From Sinanaerobacter chloroacetimidivorans (GTDB lineage Bacteria; Bacillota; Clostridia; Peptostreptococcales; Anaerovoracaceae): a stretch of 64,000 bases of DNA. The stretch lies in NCBI RefSeq assembly GCF_018128545.1, contig NZ_JAGSND010000004.1:142861-206860 (forward strand). Reading direction: 5' to 3'. Each line of letters starts with the position of its first letter. Position 1 is the first letter of the stretch. The notes beneath the pieces are model-generated. The model ran no database searches. It was not told the DNA's origin and saw only the letters and a list, made by a program, of their open reading frames with translations. Below are positions 8,818 through 17,928 of the stretch, one piece after another. The position numbers and the translations under genes are program-made.

Positions 8818-10560
8818 ATGGATAAGAGCAGTGGATTGTTAAAGCTTGAGAAATTATCTAAAGATATCATTTTAAATAGTCCCAACGGTATCATCGTAAC
8901 CGGAGAGGATGGTATTGTTAAATTTATGAATGATTCAGTAGAGAAATTTTTTGACATAGAAAAAGAAAAAAGCTACGGCAAAATTTTGTCTGATTTTATC
9001 CCTGAATTTAAGAATATTGAAAATGAACAAGGAGAAATACATCATATTACTCTAAATAATAGAATTCTGCATATATTGTCCTTTGCATTAAAAGAGACAA
9101 CTGGCGATGTTGATAAGGCGTATTTGATTTTAGATATTTATGAAAGCTCTCTGCTTAAATTGGAATTAAGCCATCAAAAAGGCATGCTTAATGATTTTCA
9201 GGAAATTCTGGAAGGATCTCATGACGGAATCCTGGTAACAGACGGGACTGGGGAAGTTCTTTTTGTAAATAGTTCTTATGAGCGGGTAGCAGAAATTAAA
9301 AAAGAAGACCTTTACGGAAAGAATATGAAGGACCTAATCAATCCTATCTGGATGCCTAATTCGGTTGCCTTTGTCGTAATTGAGCAAAAGTGCACCGTAT
9401 CCAAAAAACAGGTAACAAAATCCGGGAAAAATATTATCGTTACCGGAAAGCCTATTTTTGATAAAAAAGGCGAAATCAAGATGGTTGTCATCAATGCCAG
9501 AGATATTTCAGAAATTTACCAGCTTAGAGAAGAGCTTTTGAAGTCACAAAAAATGGAGAAGATGTATCTTCAAAACTATATTGATTACTCGGAAGGTGCA
9601 GAAAAGGAAGGAAAGAATATTTTAGCTGTAAGTCATAAAATGCAGGAAGTTCTGGCCCTGGCAGAAAAAGTTGCCAACTTCCAGGCCACCGTATTGATTC
9701 TTGGGGAATCCGGAGTGGGAAAAGAGGAAGTTGCGAAGTACATCCATTCCTGCAGCCTAAGAAAGGATAAGCATTTTGTAACCATAAACTGTGGAGCGAT
9801 TCCAGCTAATTTATTGGAATCAGAATTGTTTGGCTATGAAAAAGGGGCTTTTACCGGGGCATCTCAGTCCGGGAAGGAAGGACTGCTTGAGATGGCCGAC
9901 GGAGGAGTGGCATTTCTTGATGAAATTGGGGAGACCCCCTTAGACTTTCAGGTAAAACTTCTTAGAGTTCTGGAGACCAAAGAAATCAGAAGAGTCGGTT
10001 CCGTTAACGGTAAAATCATCGATGTACGAATTATTGCTGCGACTAACAGAAATCTGGAAGAAATGGTAGAGGAGGGCACTTTCAGGGAAGACTTGTTTTA
10101 CAGGCTGAATGTGGTAAAGATCAATGTGCCGCCTTTAAGGAAAAGGATGGATGACATTGCCCCTTTAAGTATGTTGTTCTTGGCTAGATTCAACAAAAAA
10201 TATGGACAAAGTAAGATCCTCACCTATGATATCATAAAAGAAATGGAAAAGCATCTATGGCATGGAAACGTCAGACAATTAAAAAATGTCATTGAAAATA
10301 TGGTAATCGTCAGTAATAATGAATATTTGCAGCCTGAAGACCTTCCTTGGAATATTGACCCCAATGCGAATATTAATAAGAGAATGATCAATATTGTAGC
10401 GCAGAATGAGGAGCTTAATTTGCAGGAATCATTGGATGCACTTGAAAAACTGATTCTTGAGAGGGCAAAAAGCAGATTTAGAACCACAAGAGAGATTGCC
10501 GACTATTTGCAGGTAAATCAATCCACTATTGTTCGGAAATTGCAGAAATATAATCTCTAG
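8818..10560 (+). CDS. Sigma-54-dependent activator, PAS-PAS-AAA+-HTH (TyrR/PrdR-like)
   Basis: A 580-residue enhancer-binding protein. Two PAS-like sensor domains lie at about 12-110 and 135-235, followed by a short coiled linker. The AAA+ domain (about 268-495) has Walker A GESGVGKE (296-303), the sigma-54 contact loop GAFTGA (343-348) and Walker B around D368-E369. The C-terminal HTH (about 545-580) is of TyrR type. The start is the ATG at 8818 behind AAGGAGGATATGT; an in-frame TTG at 8797 has no site. It sits directly upstream of the first of seven sigma-54 promoters, so it is the best candidate for their activator. PAS domains suggest a small-molecule or redox signal. A GCATC half-site at 8790-8794 may allow autoregulation (weak). 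Confidence 0.93.
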   Translation: MDKSSGLLKLEKLSKDIILNSPNGIIVTGEDGIVKFMNDSVEKFFDIEKEKSYGKILSDFIPEFKNIENEQGEIHHITLNNRILHILSFALKETTGDVDKAYLILDIYESSLLKLELSHQKGMLNDFQEILEGSHDGILVTDGTGEVLFVNSSYERVAEIKKEDLYGKNMKDLINPIWMPNSVAFVVIEQKCTVSKKQVTKSGKNIIVTGKPIFDKKGEIKMVVINARDISEIYQLREELLKSQKMEKMYLQNYIDYSEGAEKEGKNILAVSHKMQEVLALAEKVANFQATVLILGESGVGKEEVAKYIHSCSLRKDKHFVTINCGAIPANLLESELFGYEKGAFTGASQSGKEGLLEMADGGVAFLDEIGETPLDFQVKLLRVLETKEIRRVGSVNGKIIDVRIIAATNRNLEEMVEEGTFREDLFYRLNVVKINVPPLRKRMDDIAPLSMLFLARFNKKYGQSKILTYDIIKEMEKHLWHGNVRQLKNVIENMVIVSNNEYLQPEDLPWNIDPNANINKRMINIVAQNEELNLQESLDALEKLILERAKSRFRTTREIADYLQVNQSTIVRKLQKYNL

Positions 10561-10585
10561 AAAAAATAGAAAATATTTGAGAGAT

Positions 10586-10634
10586 AAGCATAGAGCAGCA
10601 GAAAACAATCTGTTGCCTATGCTTTATTTTTTTT
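10586..10634 (+). terminator. Strong Rho-independent terminator of the activator gene
   Basis: AAGCATAG plus GCAGCAGA pair with TCTGTTGC plus CTATGCTTT around an AAACAA loop, followed by a T-rich tract to 10634. It separates the activator transcript from the TRAP promoter. Confidence 0.85.
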
Positions 10635-10652
10635 GATGCCGATTTGGTATAG

Positions 10653-10668
10653 GATGCTTTATCGCATC
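10653..10668. promoter_or_regulatory. Enhancer dyad GATGC-N6-GCATC upstream of P1
   Basis: GATGCTTTATCGCATC is a perfect 5+5 bp dyad ending 88 bases before the -24 GG of P1. A second left half-site, GATGC at 10635, lies exactly 18 bases earlier. The same dyad recurs before other sigma-54 promoters here. Binding by the activator is inferred. Confidence 0.7.
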
Positions 10669-10754
10669 AGATGTCCAATGGAAAAGGAAGATCTGTCAGC
10701 AATGGAATTGACAGATTAACCCTATTTGCAATTTTTTTCTAAAATATAAAGGAT

Positions 10755-10769
10755 TGGCATAAAGATTGC
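10755..10769 (+). promoter_or_regulatory. Sigma-54 promoter P1 (TRAP operon)
   Basis: TGGCATAAAGATTGC: GG at 10756-10757 and GC at 10768-10769, spaced by 10 bases as the -24/-12 consensus requires. The expected transcript start is about 10781, leaving a leader of about 60 bases before dctP. Confidence 0.88.
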
Positions 10770-10839
10770 GGAGTAACTGTATGTGGCAAGTCTAGAATAC
10801 ATAGTTACCTATTTAAGAAACTAGAGAAGGAGTTAATCA

Positions 10840-11859
10840 ATGAAAACAAGAAAAATAATAGCAAGCGTATTGGTGCTTGCACTGGTTGTTGCATTTTCTG
10901 GTTGCGGCGGTGAGAAAGAGGCCTCCGCAGATGGCCAGAAAAAGGTCGTTCTGCATGTCGGATCTACTGTGGCTACCACCCATGCTTGGTACAGAGCTGC
11001 GGAACAGATGAAAGATGAAGTTTATGAAAAATCCAACGGAAGTATAGAACTGGTATTGGACTTTGGCGGAGTTCACGGAGGTGACCGTGAAATTACCGAA
11101 GCCGTTCAGAATGGAACCTTAGGTATGGCTTGGGCTGCTGACATTGGATATGCAACCGTTTTCCCTGAAATAGGCTATGTGAATCTGCCTTATCTATTCC
11201 CTTCTCAGGAGGACGTGGACAGTACTTATTATAACGGTTGGATCGGAGAGTCGGTAAAGTCCACTATGGAAAAAAAGGGTATGGAAATTCTAGGATTTAC
11301 CGACAGTGATTTCCGTTATTTAACCAATTCCAAACAGCCGGTGCAAAAGCCGGATGATCTGAAGAATTTAAAGATCCGAACTCCTCAGAACCCGATGTAT
11401 GTTAAGTTCTTTACGGAAATAGGATGTCAACCTACAGCTATGAATATTACAGAAGTTGCATCCGCATTGCAGCAGAAGGCTATCGATGGACAGGATAACG
11501 GACCGATTCTGACATATACCTTTGGTTTCTATCAGTTCCAGCCGTATTTGACAAGAACCAACCACGCATTTGCAGGTGCCGCATTGTTTACTTCAAAGGC
11601 AACAATGGATAAGCTATCCCCGGAACAGCAGTCGATCATCAGGGAATTGGGAGCAAAATACGCTGATGTATCATTGAAAATGATGAGAGAAGATGTTGCT
11701 GTGTTTGAGAAGGAAATGGCTGATAACGGAGTTCAACTTTTGGACAGTACTCCTGAGCTGGATGCTTTATTCAAAGAGGCGGCCAAAAAAGTATGGAATG
11801 ATCCTGAAGCTACTAAGAATTTTGATCAAGAGGTTATGAAAAAGCTATTGGAACAGTAA
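10840..11859 (+). CDS. dctP: TRAP transporter substrate-binding lipoprotein DctP
   Basis: The extracytoplasmic solute receptor of a TRAP transporter, 339 residues. The N-terminus has a basic start, hydrophobic core and lipobox ending at C22 (FSGC), so it is membrane-anchored. The mature part carries DctP-family features: the WAADIGYATVFPEIGYVNLPYLF segment region and a conserved Arg-containing strand near LKIRTPQNP (about residue 180), which in relatives binds a substrate carboxylate. The ligand is therefore probably an organic or sugar acid. The start has AAGGAG. It is followed by a stem-loop and then the two permease genes. Expression is predicted from P1. Confidence 0.93.
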   Translation: MKTRKIIASVLVLALVVAFSGCGGEKEASADGQKKVVLHVGSTVATTHAWYRAAEQMKDEVYEKSNGSIELVLDFGGVHGGDREITEAVQNGTLGMAWAADIGYATVFPEIGYVNLPYLFPSQEDVDSTYYNGWIGESVKSTMEKKGMEILGFTDSDFRYLTNSKQPVQKPDDLKNLKIRTPQNPMYVKFFTEIGCQPTAMNITEVASALQQKAIDGQDNGPILTYTFGFYQFQPYLTRTNHAFAGAALFTSKATMDKLSPEQQSIIRELGAKYADVSLKMMREDVAVFEKEMADNGVQLLDSTPELDALFKEAAKKVWNDPEATKNFDQEVMKKLLEQ

Positions 11860-11873
11860 TGCATAAATTGGAT

Positions 11874-11900
11874 GCCGGAGCAGTATGGTTCTGCTCCGGT
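11874..11900 (+). other. Intercistronic stem-loop between dctP and dctQ
   Basis: GCCGGAGCAG pairs with CTGCTCCGGT over a 7-base loop, with no T-run after it. Such hairpins commonly protect the upstream binding-protein mRNA and raise its level above that of the permeases; that role is inferred. Confidence 0.65.
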
Positions 11901-11928
11901 AACAATTCCTTAGATTGAGAGGAACCCT

Positions 11929-12489
11929 ATGGAAAGAAACAATAAAATTGCAGCAATTTCAGCTGCCATCTGCTTTCTGGAAAAAAATATTACAGTGATT
12001 TTCTTTTTTCTAATGCTATGCCTTCTGATGATACAGGTAATCTGTAGATATTATCTTCATCTTCCTTTAGCCTGGGTAGAAGAAATGATCCGGTATATCT
12101 ATATCGGTGTAGGATTTCTTGGTGCAGCTGTAGCTGTAAAAGAGCGTGGTCACATTGAGATTAATATTTTGCCGTCAATCTTAAAAGGCATTTTGAAATC
12201 GAATCATAAAGTTCGCAAGGTGCTGATGTTTACAGATGTTATCGTCTATATAATTGGTACCGGATTCTGGACTTATATTGTATATACCATGACACATTAT
12301 ATGCTTGAAGTGAAAGCACAAAATCAGCTTTCCGTTGCCATGGAGATTCCCATGTGGATTATTGTGGCGATTATCGTAATCTCAAGCATATTATGTGCTT
12401 TTCATTACTTATTTAACTTGATCCTCATCTTTCATTTACAAAAAACCTTGGATACTGGAGAAGAGGAGGTTCTGAAGCAGCATGAGTAA
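11929..12489 (+). CDS. dctQ: TRAP transporter small permease DctQ
   Basis: A 186-residue protein with four predicted membrane helices (about 17-42, 52-72, 98-122, 140-165), as in the DctQ family. The segment LPLAWVEEMIRY between helices 1 and 2 matches the conserved W-E-E region. It pairs with DctM in the membrane to drive sodium-coupled uptake of the DctP-bound solute. Its 3' end overlaps dctM by 8 bases, indicating translational coupling. The ATG has GAGAGGAAC upstream. Confidence 0.9.
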   Translation: MERNNKIAAISAAICFLEKNITVIFFFLMLCLLMIQVICRYYLHLPLAWVEEMIRYIYIGVGFLGAAVAVKERGHIEINILPSILKGILKSNHKVRKVLMFTDVIVYIIGTGFWTYIVYTMTHYMLEVKAQNQLSVAMEIPMWIIVAIIVISSILCAFHYLFNLILIFHLQKTLDTGEEEVLKQHE

Positions 12490-13780
12490 TTTGATTTTGT
12501 TTTTAACTGTTTTTATGCTTCTTGCCTTTCTCAGATTTCCGGTACCTTTTAGCATGGGCCTTTCTGCTATAGCTGTTATGCTTTATTCAGGACTGCCTTT
12601 AACCAGCGTTGCTCCGGCAGTATTTGCATCTTTAGATTCTTTTACATTCCTGGCAATTCCTGCTTTTATTTTTGCTGGCGATCTTATGGCGGTAGCAGGT
12701 ATTTCCACGGCAATTATGAACTTTTCCAATTCAATATTCGGGAGACTCAGAGGGGCTGTAGGTGCTGTTACGGTAGTTACATCTCTATTGTTCGGGGCAA
12801 TTACAGGATCATCTCTTGCTACCATTACTGGTATTGGGGGGATGATGCTGCCAGAGATGCTGAAGCATGGCTATGATAGAAAATACAGTACTGCTCTCAT
12901 CAGTGCCTGCGGATTTCTGGGTATCTTAATTCCGCCAAGTATACCCGGTATTATCTATGCGATGATGTCCGGTACAAACTTAATGAAGGTTTGGTTATGT
13001 ACCGTAACTCCCGGAATTTTTCTGGGAATCTCTTTTATTCTAATCAACTATTTTACATATGGAAGAAAGCAGGAGAAAACCAAAGAGAATTTTCAGCTTT
13101 CACTTTACTTCGGCGGTATCGGTAAATCATTTAAGGAATCCATCATTGCGCTGCTTATGCCGGTCATAATCTTTTACGGCATTTATGGAGGGGTTTTTAC
13201 CCCTACAGAAGCCGGTGCGGTGGCAGTCTTCTACGGTCTGATCATTGGATGGATCTTTATGCCGTTAATCAAGAAAAATTGGCCGGAAAAAAAAATAAAA
13301 ACCCTTGTTGAAGATTCTGCCATTTCCAGTGCATCTATAGCGATGCTGATGGTCTTTGCCGCAGTAGCCGGAAGGATGATTACCTTTACCAGGATTCCGG
13401 AAGTACTGACAAATACCTTGTTAAGCGTAACGGATTCACAATTTGTATTTTTGTTGATCCTAAACGTGCTGCTGATCATTGTAGGAATGTTTTTAGAGAC
13501 CAATACAAGCATTCTGCTGTTAGGTCCTATCCTGATACCTGTAGCAACTTCCTTCGGTGTGGATCCCATACACTTTGCGGCGATCATGTTGTTGAATCTT
13601 GAAATCGGGATGGTTACTCCTCCGTTTGCCGCAAACCTGTTCGTTGGATGTAAAGTAGGCAAGGTTACTCTGGATGAGGTGCTGCCGCATATGATCCCAT
13701 TTTGGATTGCCTGTTTGATTGTGCTGCTGATTGTAACCTATGTACCTTCTGTGGTATTGTTCCTTCCCAATTTGTTTTAG
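12482..13780 (+). CDS. dctM: TRAP transporter large permease DctM
   Basis: A 432-residue protein with about 12 membrane helices, typical DctM length. Family features include GAITGSSLATITGIGGMMLPEM (about residues 105-125; positions approximate), the GILIPPSIPGIIYAM region, and FTPTEAGAVAVFYGL near residue 240. It forms the ion-coupled translocation channel with DctQ. It is the last gene of the P1 transcript and is followed by a strong terminator. Confidence 0.93.
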   Translation: MSNLILFLTVFMLLAFLRFPVPFSMGLSAIAVMLYSGLPLTSVAPAVFASLDSFTFLAIPAFIFAGDLMAVAGISTAIMNFSNSIFGRLRGAVGAVTVVTSLLFGAITGSSLATITGIGGMMLPEMLKHGYDRKYSTALISACGFLGILIPPSIPGIIYAMMSGTNLMKVWLCTVTPGIFLGISFILINYFTYGRKQEKTKENFQLSLYFGGIGKSFKESIIALLMPVIIFYGIYGGVFTPTEAGAVAVFYGLIIGWIFMPLIKKNWPEKKIKTLVEDSAISSASIAMLMVFAAVAGRMITFTRIPEVLTNTLLSVTDSQFVFLLILNVLLIIVGMFLETNTSILLLGPILIPVATSFGVDPIHFAAIMLLNLEIGMVTPPFAANLFVGCKVGKVTLDEVLPHMIPFWIACLIVLLIVTYVPSVVLFLPNLF

Positions 13781-13815
13781 TGAGTAAATCTCTCCTCTTC
13801 AAAGTACAAGCCAAT

Positions 13816-13853
13816 AAAACAAAAGCTCCTGCCGAGGCGGGAGCTTTTGTTTT
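13816..13853. terminator. Bidirectional terminator between dctM and the UxaA-like gene
   Basis: AAAACAAAAGCTCCTGCC pairs with GGCGGGAGCTTTTGTTTT around GAG. The A-run and T-run make it usable on both strands for these convergent genes. Confidence 0.9.
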
Positions 13854-13862
13854 GGAGAGTCT

Positions 13863-15371
13863 TTACAGGGTCACCCCATCTCTTAAAATCCCCATCTGGT
13901 AGTATTCGTTTATTTCGTTTTTTGTCAAATAATTTCCGTTAATTACTTCCAGAACCTTTTGGTAGAGCTCATCCTGCAGCTCCTGTTCTTCCTGCGGTGA
14001 TTGCACTCGAAGGAGCCTGCCTGCATCAAAATCGATCCATCCTTTTTTCTTTTCAGCCAGAACACTATTGGAAGCCAGCCGGAAGGTGGGGCCTGCAAAG
14101 CCGCAGGGTGTTCCCCGGCCGGTAGTGAAGATCGTCAGAACAGCCCCGGCAGCAATTTGGCCTGTAACCCCAGTTAGATCATTTCCCGGGCCGCTGACCA
14201 GAACCAATCCCTGTTTGCTGGCTCTCCCTCCATAGGCAACAACCTCCGTAACAGCGCAATTGCCGCCTTTTTGAATACAGCCCAGAGACTTTTCTTCGAT
14301 AGTACTTAGGCCGCCGGCCTTATTTCCCTGGGTAGGATTATCACTGACTTTTTCTCCGTAACGCTGGAAATAATCTGCATAATTTTCTATCAGGGACACG
14401 ACTTGACAAAAGACCTCTTGGTTTATGGCACGATTCATTAAAATATGTTCTGCACCGAACATTTCAGGCACTTCCGTCATGGAAACCGTGGCTCCGGCGG
14501 AAACCAGACGTTCTGCCAGACTGCCTGTAATTTTATTGGCCGTAATACCGGAGAAACCATCGGAGCCGCCGCAATTTAAAGCAATATGCAATTTGCTCAG
14601 GGGCGCAGGAGTTCGTTTGTCTTCGTTCATTGCTTCCCGAATCTCATCACAAAGAGCCATCCCGTCGGCCAATTCATCTTCCGATTCCTGCAGTACTAAA
14701 AATTTAATGCGGGAAGGGTCAAAATTTCCCATGTATTTTTTCAGCTGCACCAGATCGTTAATCTCACAGCCTAAACTGACAACCAGCACTCCTCCGAAAT
14801 TAGGATTTTTAATAATCCCGGCTATGGTCCTGCCCGTTGTCTCCAAATCTTTTCCCGTCTGACTGCATCCGTAAGGGTGCGTCAGCGGAAGGATGCCGTC
14901 AAAGTTTTCTGTTTTCTTATATTTTTCTTTCGCTATGGAGGCAATCTTTTGAAGAGGACCGTTGGCACAAAATACGGTTGGAATGACAGCAAGATGATTT
15001 CTGATGCCCACTGAGCCATCATACCTACTGTAACCCATAAAGGTTTCTGCGCTGCCGCCCGGGAGAACAGCTTCTTGATTATAAGTATATTCATAACTCT
15101 TTCGTGTATTGGCGCAGGTTGACATGTTATGATCGTGCACCCAGCTTCCTTTTTTTATATCGGTTATGGTAATACCTATGGTATTGCCATACTTAATAAC
15201 CGGATCCCCCGCTGGAATATCTGTCAGTGCAAACTTATGGGCGTCAGGGATGTTTTCCAGTAACACGATTTCACTGTTGTCAATCTCTGCTACATTTCCT
15301 TTTTCCAGCGGCGTCAATGCTACTGCCACGTTGTCCCTGGAATAAATTTTAATACCTTTAGCTTGACTCAT
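13863..15371 (-). CDS. UxaA-family dehydratase (altronate/galactarate dehydratase-like)
   Basis: A 502-residue protein joining an N-terminal SAF-type domain (about 1-95) to the long UxaA/GarD catalytic part. Relatives dehydrate sugar acids such as altronate, galactarate or sulfolactate-type acids, using an iron centre. Cys- and Gly-rich segments such as THPYGCSQTGKD, LGCEIND, NCGGSDGFSG and TGRGTPCGFAGP are family hallmarks. The exact sugar acid cannot be assigned. The start has AAGGAGG. It overlaps the upstream 2-hydroxyacid dehydrogenase gene by 14 bases, so the two are co-translated, and it is predicted to be expressed leftward from P7. Confidence 0.88.
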   Translation of the reverse strand: MSQAKGIKIYSRDNVAVALTPLEKGNVAEIDNSEIVLLENIPDAHKFALTDIPAGDPVIKYGNTIGITITDIKKGSWVHDHNMSTCANTRKSYEYTYNQEAVLPGGSAETFMGYSRYDGSVGIRNHLAVIPTVFCANGPLQKIASIAKEKYKKTENFDGILPLTHPYGCSQTGKDLETTGRTIAGIIKNPNFGGVLVVSLGCEINDLVQLKKYMGNFDPSRIKFLVLQESEDELADGMALCDEIREAMNEDKRTPAPLSKLHIALNCGGSDGFSGITANKITGSLAERLVSAGATVSMTEVPEMFGAEHILMNRAINQEVFCQVVSLIENYADYFQRYGEKVSDNPTQGNKAGGLSTIEEKSLGCIQKGGNCAVTEVVAYGGRASKQGLVLVSGPGNDLTGVTGQIAAGAVLTIFTTGRGTPCGFAGPTFRLASNSVLAEKKKGWIDFDAGRLLRVQSPQEEQELQDELYQKVLEVINGNYLTKNEINEYYQMGILRDGVTL

Positions 15372-16380
15372 TTTCTTTTTCCTCCTTATGAAGCTCCTTC
15401 AGCTTCAAATTCTGTTTTACTTCCGGGTTCACCAGATGTTTGGGAAAATATCCGGATAGGACTCTTAAAACTTCCTCTGCTACGGTTTTCTGCAGCTTGT
15501 TTTGCGATGCGGTAGAATACCAAGCGGAATGAGGGGTAAGCATCACATTTTTCATAGTAAGGAGCTTATTGCTCTTTTTCGGCGGCTCCTCTTGAAGGAC
15601 ATCCAGTGCAGCACCCGCTATGACCCCCTGCTCCAGGGCCCAAATCAAATCTTCCTCATGAATCAGGCCTCCTCGGCTGACATTGATGATAAATGCAGAT
15701 TTCTTCATGGCCATAAAAGTATTTCTCTGAAAGAGATTTTTGGTCTTGCTGGTCAGGGGAGAATGAATGGTAATGTAATCAGCATTCACTATGATTTCAT
15801 CAAATGACTTTAATTTTCCTCCGAGACTCTCTACCTGTCCTTTTTCAGCATGATTGCTATGAACCCATATTTCACCGCAAAAAGGACGAAGCTTCCTAAG
15901 ATAGGCGGCGGAGATGTGCCCAAATCCGATAATTCCAACAATGGAGTCTCTAAGGCTCAGAAGCGGAGCTGCGGACTTATAATCCCAGTTTCCCTCAGAT
16001 ACCGAAGAATGGTATAGCGGCAGCTTTCTGTTTAAATTCAGCAACATGGCGACTGCATGTGTGGAAACCTCATCTGTACAATAATCCTCAACATTTGAGA
16101 CACAAATATCTTTTTCGGTGGCGGAAGATATATCAATGGTATCAATTCCCGTAGCATATCTTGCAATTATTTTGCATCGGTCCATATGACCGATGATTTT
16201 TTTTGTTATCCGCGCATGTTGCGTTATCAAAGCATCACAGTCATGAGCTACCCGGATAATATCCTTTTCGCTTTTCAGTTGATAAGGGAATACACTGGCA
16301 CCGATCTGACCTAAAATAGAAATCTCATTTTCAATGGACTCGTATTCCCGGTCTGTAATTACTACTTTATATCCAATCAT
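15358..16380 (-). CDS. D-isomer-specific 2-hydroxyacid dehydrogenase
   Basis: A 340-residue NAD(P)-dependent dehydrogenase that interconverts a 2-hydroxy acid and a 2-oxo acid. The catalytic Arg (NVSRGGLI), Glu (DVLQEEPP) and His (TPHSAWYS) are all present. The Rossmann motif reads GFGHIS at 152-157, with Ser in place of the usual third Gly, an unusual change. The ATG at 16380 is chosen because GAAGGAGG precedes it; an upstream in-frame ATG at 16395 overlaps that site. The pairing with a sugar-acid dehydratase suggests it acts on a product or precursor such as a 2-keto-3-deoxy acid; this is inference. Confidence 0.88.
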   Translation of the reverse strand: MIGYKVVITDREYESIENEISILGQIGASVFPYQLKSEKDIIRVAHDCDALITQHARITKKIIGHMDRCKIIARYATGIDTIDISSATEKDICVSNVEDYCTDEVSTHAVAMLLNLNRKLPLYHSSVSEGNWDYKSAAPLLSLRDSIVGIIGFGHISAAYLRKLRPFCGEIWVHSNHAEKGQVESLGGKLKSFDEIIVNADYITIHSPLTSKTKNLFQRNTFMAMKKSAFIINVSRGGLIHEEDLIWALEQGVIAGAALDVLQEEPPKKSNKLLTMKNVMLTPHSAWYSTASQNKLQKTVAEEVLRVLSGYFPKHLVNPEVKQNLKLKELHKEEKENESS

Positions 16381-16410
16381 GGTTTCCTCCTTCATTTACG
16401 AAACAATGTA

Positions 16411-16424
16411 GCAAGATTTATGCC
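16411..16424 (-). promoter_or_regulatory. Sigma-54 promoter P7 (leftward, hydroxyacid dehydrogenase/UxaA operon)
   Basis: On the minus strand the site reads GGCATAAATCTTGC, with GG and GC 10 bases apart. The base before GG is C rather than the usual T. Start of transcription is expected near 16400, just upstream of the GAAGGAGG site. It is divergent from P2. Confidence 0.75.
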
Positions 16425-16479
16425 GCAAGCGGATACGACTGAATTATGGGAAAATCACATTTTTAAACCTTGATTGTAC

Positions 16480-16495
16480 GATGCGTGAGGGCATC
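16480..16495. promoter_or_regulatory. Enhancer dyad shared by divergent P7 and P2
   Basis: GATGCGTGAGGGCATC is a perfect GATGC-N6-GCATC dyad, 56 bases from the -24 of P7 and 154 bases from the -24 of P2. A further half-site GCATCAG follows at 16508-16514. The gap 16381-16770 holds this dyad and the two promoters, and no gene. Confidence 0.7.
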
Positions 16496-16647
16496 AAAAA
16501 TAGAAACGCATCAGAAAATCATATACCTAAAAATAACTATAGAGTTCGTAAAGCTATAAAGAGAGAGAATTGATAAATGGCCTGATTACTGGATTTAGAA
16601 GGTTTTTTACTTTTGACTAAAGATTTAATAAAAAAATGAATTCTCTA

Positions 16648-16662
16648 TGGCATGGTATTTGC
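16648..16662 (+). promoter_or_regulatory. Sigma-54 promoter P2 (CoA-thioester operon)
   Basis: TGGCATGGTATTTGC: GG at 16649-16650 and GC at 16661-16662 with 10 bases between. The leader to the acyl-CoA dehydrogenase would be about 100 bases. Confidence 0.88.
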
Positions 16663-16770
16663 GTTAGGAAGAGATAGCGTATCAAAGCCTTATGAAAACC
16701 TATGAATTGTAAGCTAAATTATGATGAGAAAGCAGTTATGCTGCATTTTTAAATCACAGGAGGTAATAGA

Positions 16771-17910
16771 ATGAATTTTAGCCCAACAAAAGAGCAGGAA
16801 ATGGTGAGAAAGATGGTTAAGGAATTTGCCGTCAACGAAGTAGAACCAATCGCAGAAAGATTGGATGCAGAGGCAGAGTACCCGTATGAGACCATTGAGC
16901 ATCTAGGAAAGCTGGGAGTAATGGGGATGCCTTTTCCTCAGGAGTACGGCGGAGCAGGTGCTGACTATATTGCTTACATAATGGCAATCGAAGAGCTGTC
17001 CAAGGTTTGCGGCTCACACGGAGTAATCGTACAAACGCATAATGCTTTATGCTGCTGGCCTATTTTTACATACGGAACAGAAGAGCAAAAAAGGAAGTAT
17101 TTGCCTGACCTGTTATCAGGTAAAAAATTAGGCGCTTTTGGACTTACAGAGCCTAATGCAGGAACCGATGCCGCTGGTCAGCAGACTAAGGCAGTAGACA
17201 AGGGGGATCATTGGGTTTTGAACGGCAGTAAAATTTTTATTTCCGGCGGAGGAATCGCCGATGTCTATGTGATCATGGCGATGACGGATAAATCCAAAGG
17301 CACAAAGGGAATCAGTGCATTTATTGTTGAAAAAGGAATGCCCGGATTTTCCAGAGGAAAAAAAGAGAACAAGATGGGGATTCGAGGATCCATCGCAGCT
17401 GAGCTGGTATTTGAGGACTGCATTGTACCCAAAGAGAATTTGCTGGGAACGCTAGGGAAAGGGTTTAAAGTTGCAATGACTTCTCTGGATGTCGGAAGAC
17501 TTGGCATTGCCGCACAAGCATTAGGAATTGCACAAGGAGCTTTTGATCAAACAGTAGCATATATGAAGTCTCGAAAACAATTTGGAAGATCGTTAGATAA
17601 ATTTCAGGCATTAGCCTTTGAAATGGCTAATATGAAAACCAGAATTGACGGCTCCAGACTTCTTCTTTATCATGCTGCAGACAGAAGACAAAAAGGCCTT
17701 CCAAGCACAACGGAGGCAGCACAGGCGAAGCTATCCTGTTCTGAGACTGCTATGTATGTTACTACAAAAGCCGTACAGTTCCATGGTGGATATGGATATA
17801 TCAAAGATTATCCGGTAGAGAGAATGATGAGAGATGCCAAGATCACTGAGATTTATGAGGGGACTTCTGAAGTCATGAAGATGGTAATCTCAGGGGATAT
17901 ATTTAAATAG
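16771..17910 (+). CDS. Acyl-CoA dehydrogenase (short-chain/butyryl-CoA dehydrogenase type)
   Basis: A 379-residue FAD enzyme that interconverts acyl-CoA and 2-enoyl-CoA with electrons passed to or from Etf. The flavin/substrate region reads GLTEPNAGTDA (about 126-136), and the catalytic base is the Glu of YEGTSEV (E363). Length and motifs match clostridial butyryl-CoA dehydrogenases, which with EtfAB can bifurcate electrons from NADH to enoyl-CoA and ferredoxin. In this operon it could reduce the enoyl-CoA made by the 2-hydroxyacyl-CoA dehydratase. First gene after P2; AGGAGG precedes the ATG. Confidence 0.93.
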   Translation: MNFSPTKEQEMVRKMVKEFAVNEVEPIAERLDAEAEYPYETIEHLGKLGVMGMPFPQEYGGAGADYIAYIMAIEELSKVCGSHGVIVQTHNALCCWPIFTYGTEEQKRKYLPDLLSGKKLGAFGLTEPNAGTDAAGQQTKAVDKGDHWVLNGSKIFISGGGIADVYVIMAMTDKSKGTKGISAFIVEKGMPGFSRGKKENKMGIRGSIAAELVFEDCIVPKENLLGTLGKGFKVAMTSLDVGRLGIAAQALGIAQGAFDQTVAYMKSRKQFGRSLDKFQALAFEMANMKTRIDGSRLLLYHAADRRQKGLPSTTEAAQAKLSCSETAMYVTTKAVQFHGGYGYIKDYPVERMMRDAKITEIYEGTSEVMKMVISGDIFK

Positions 17911-17928
17911 GATTGCGGAGGAAGAATC

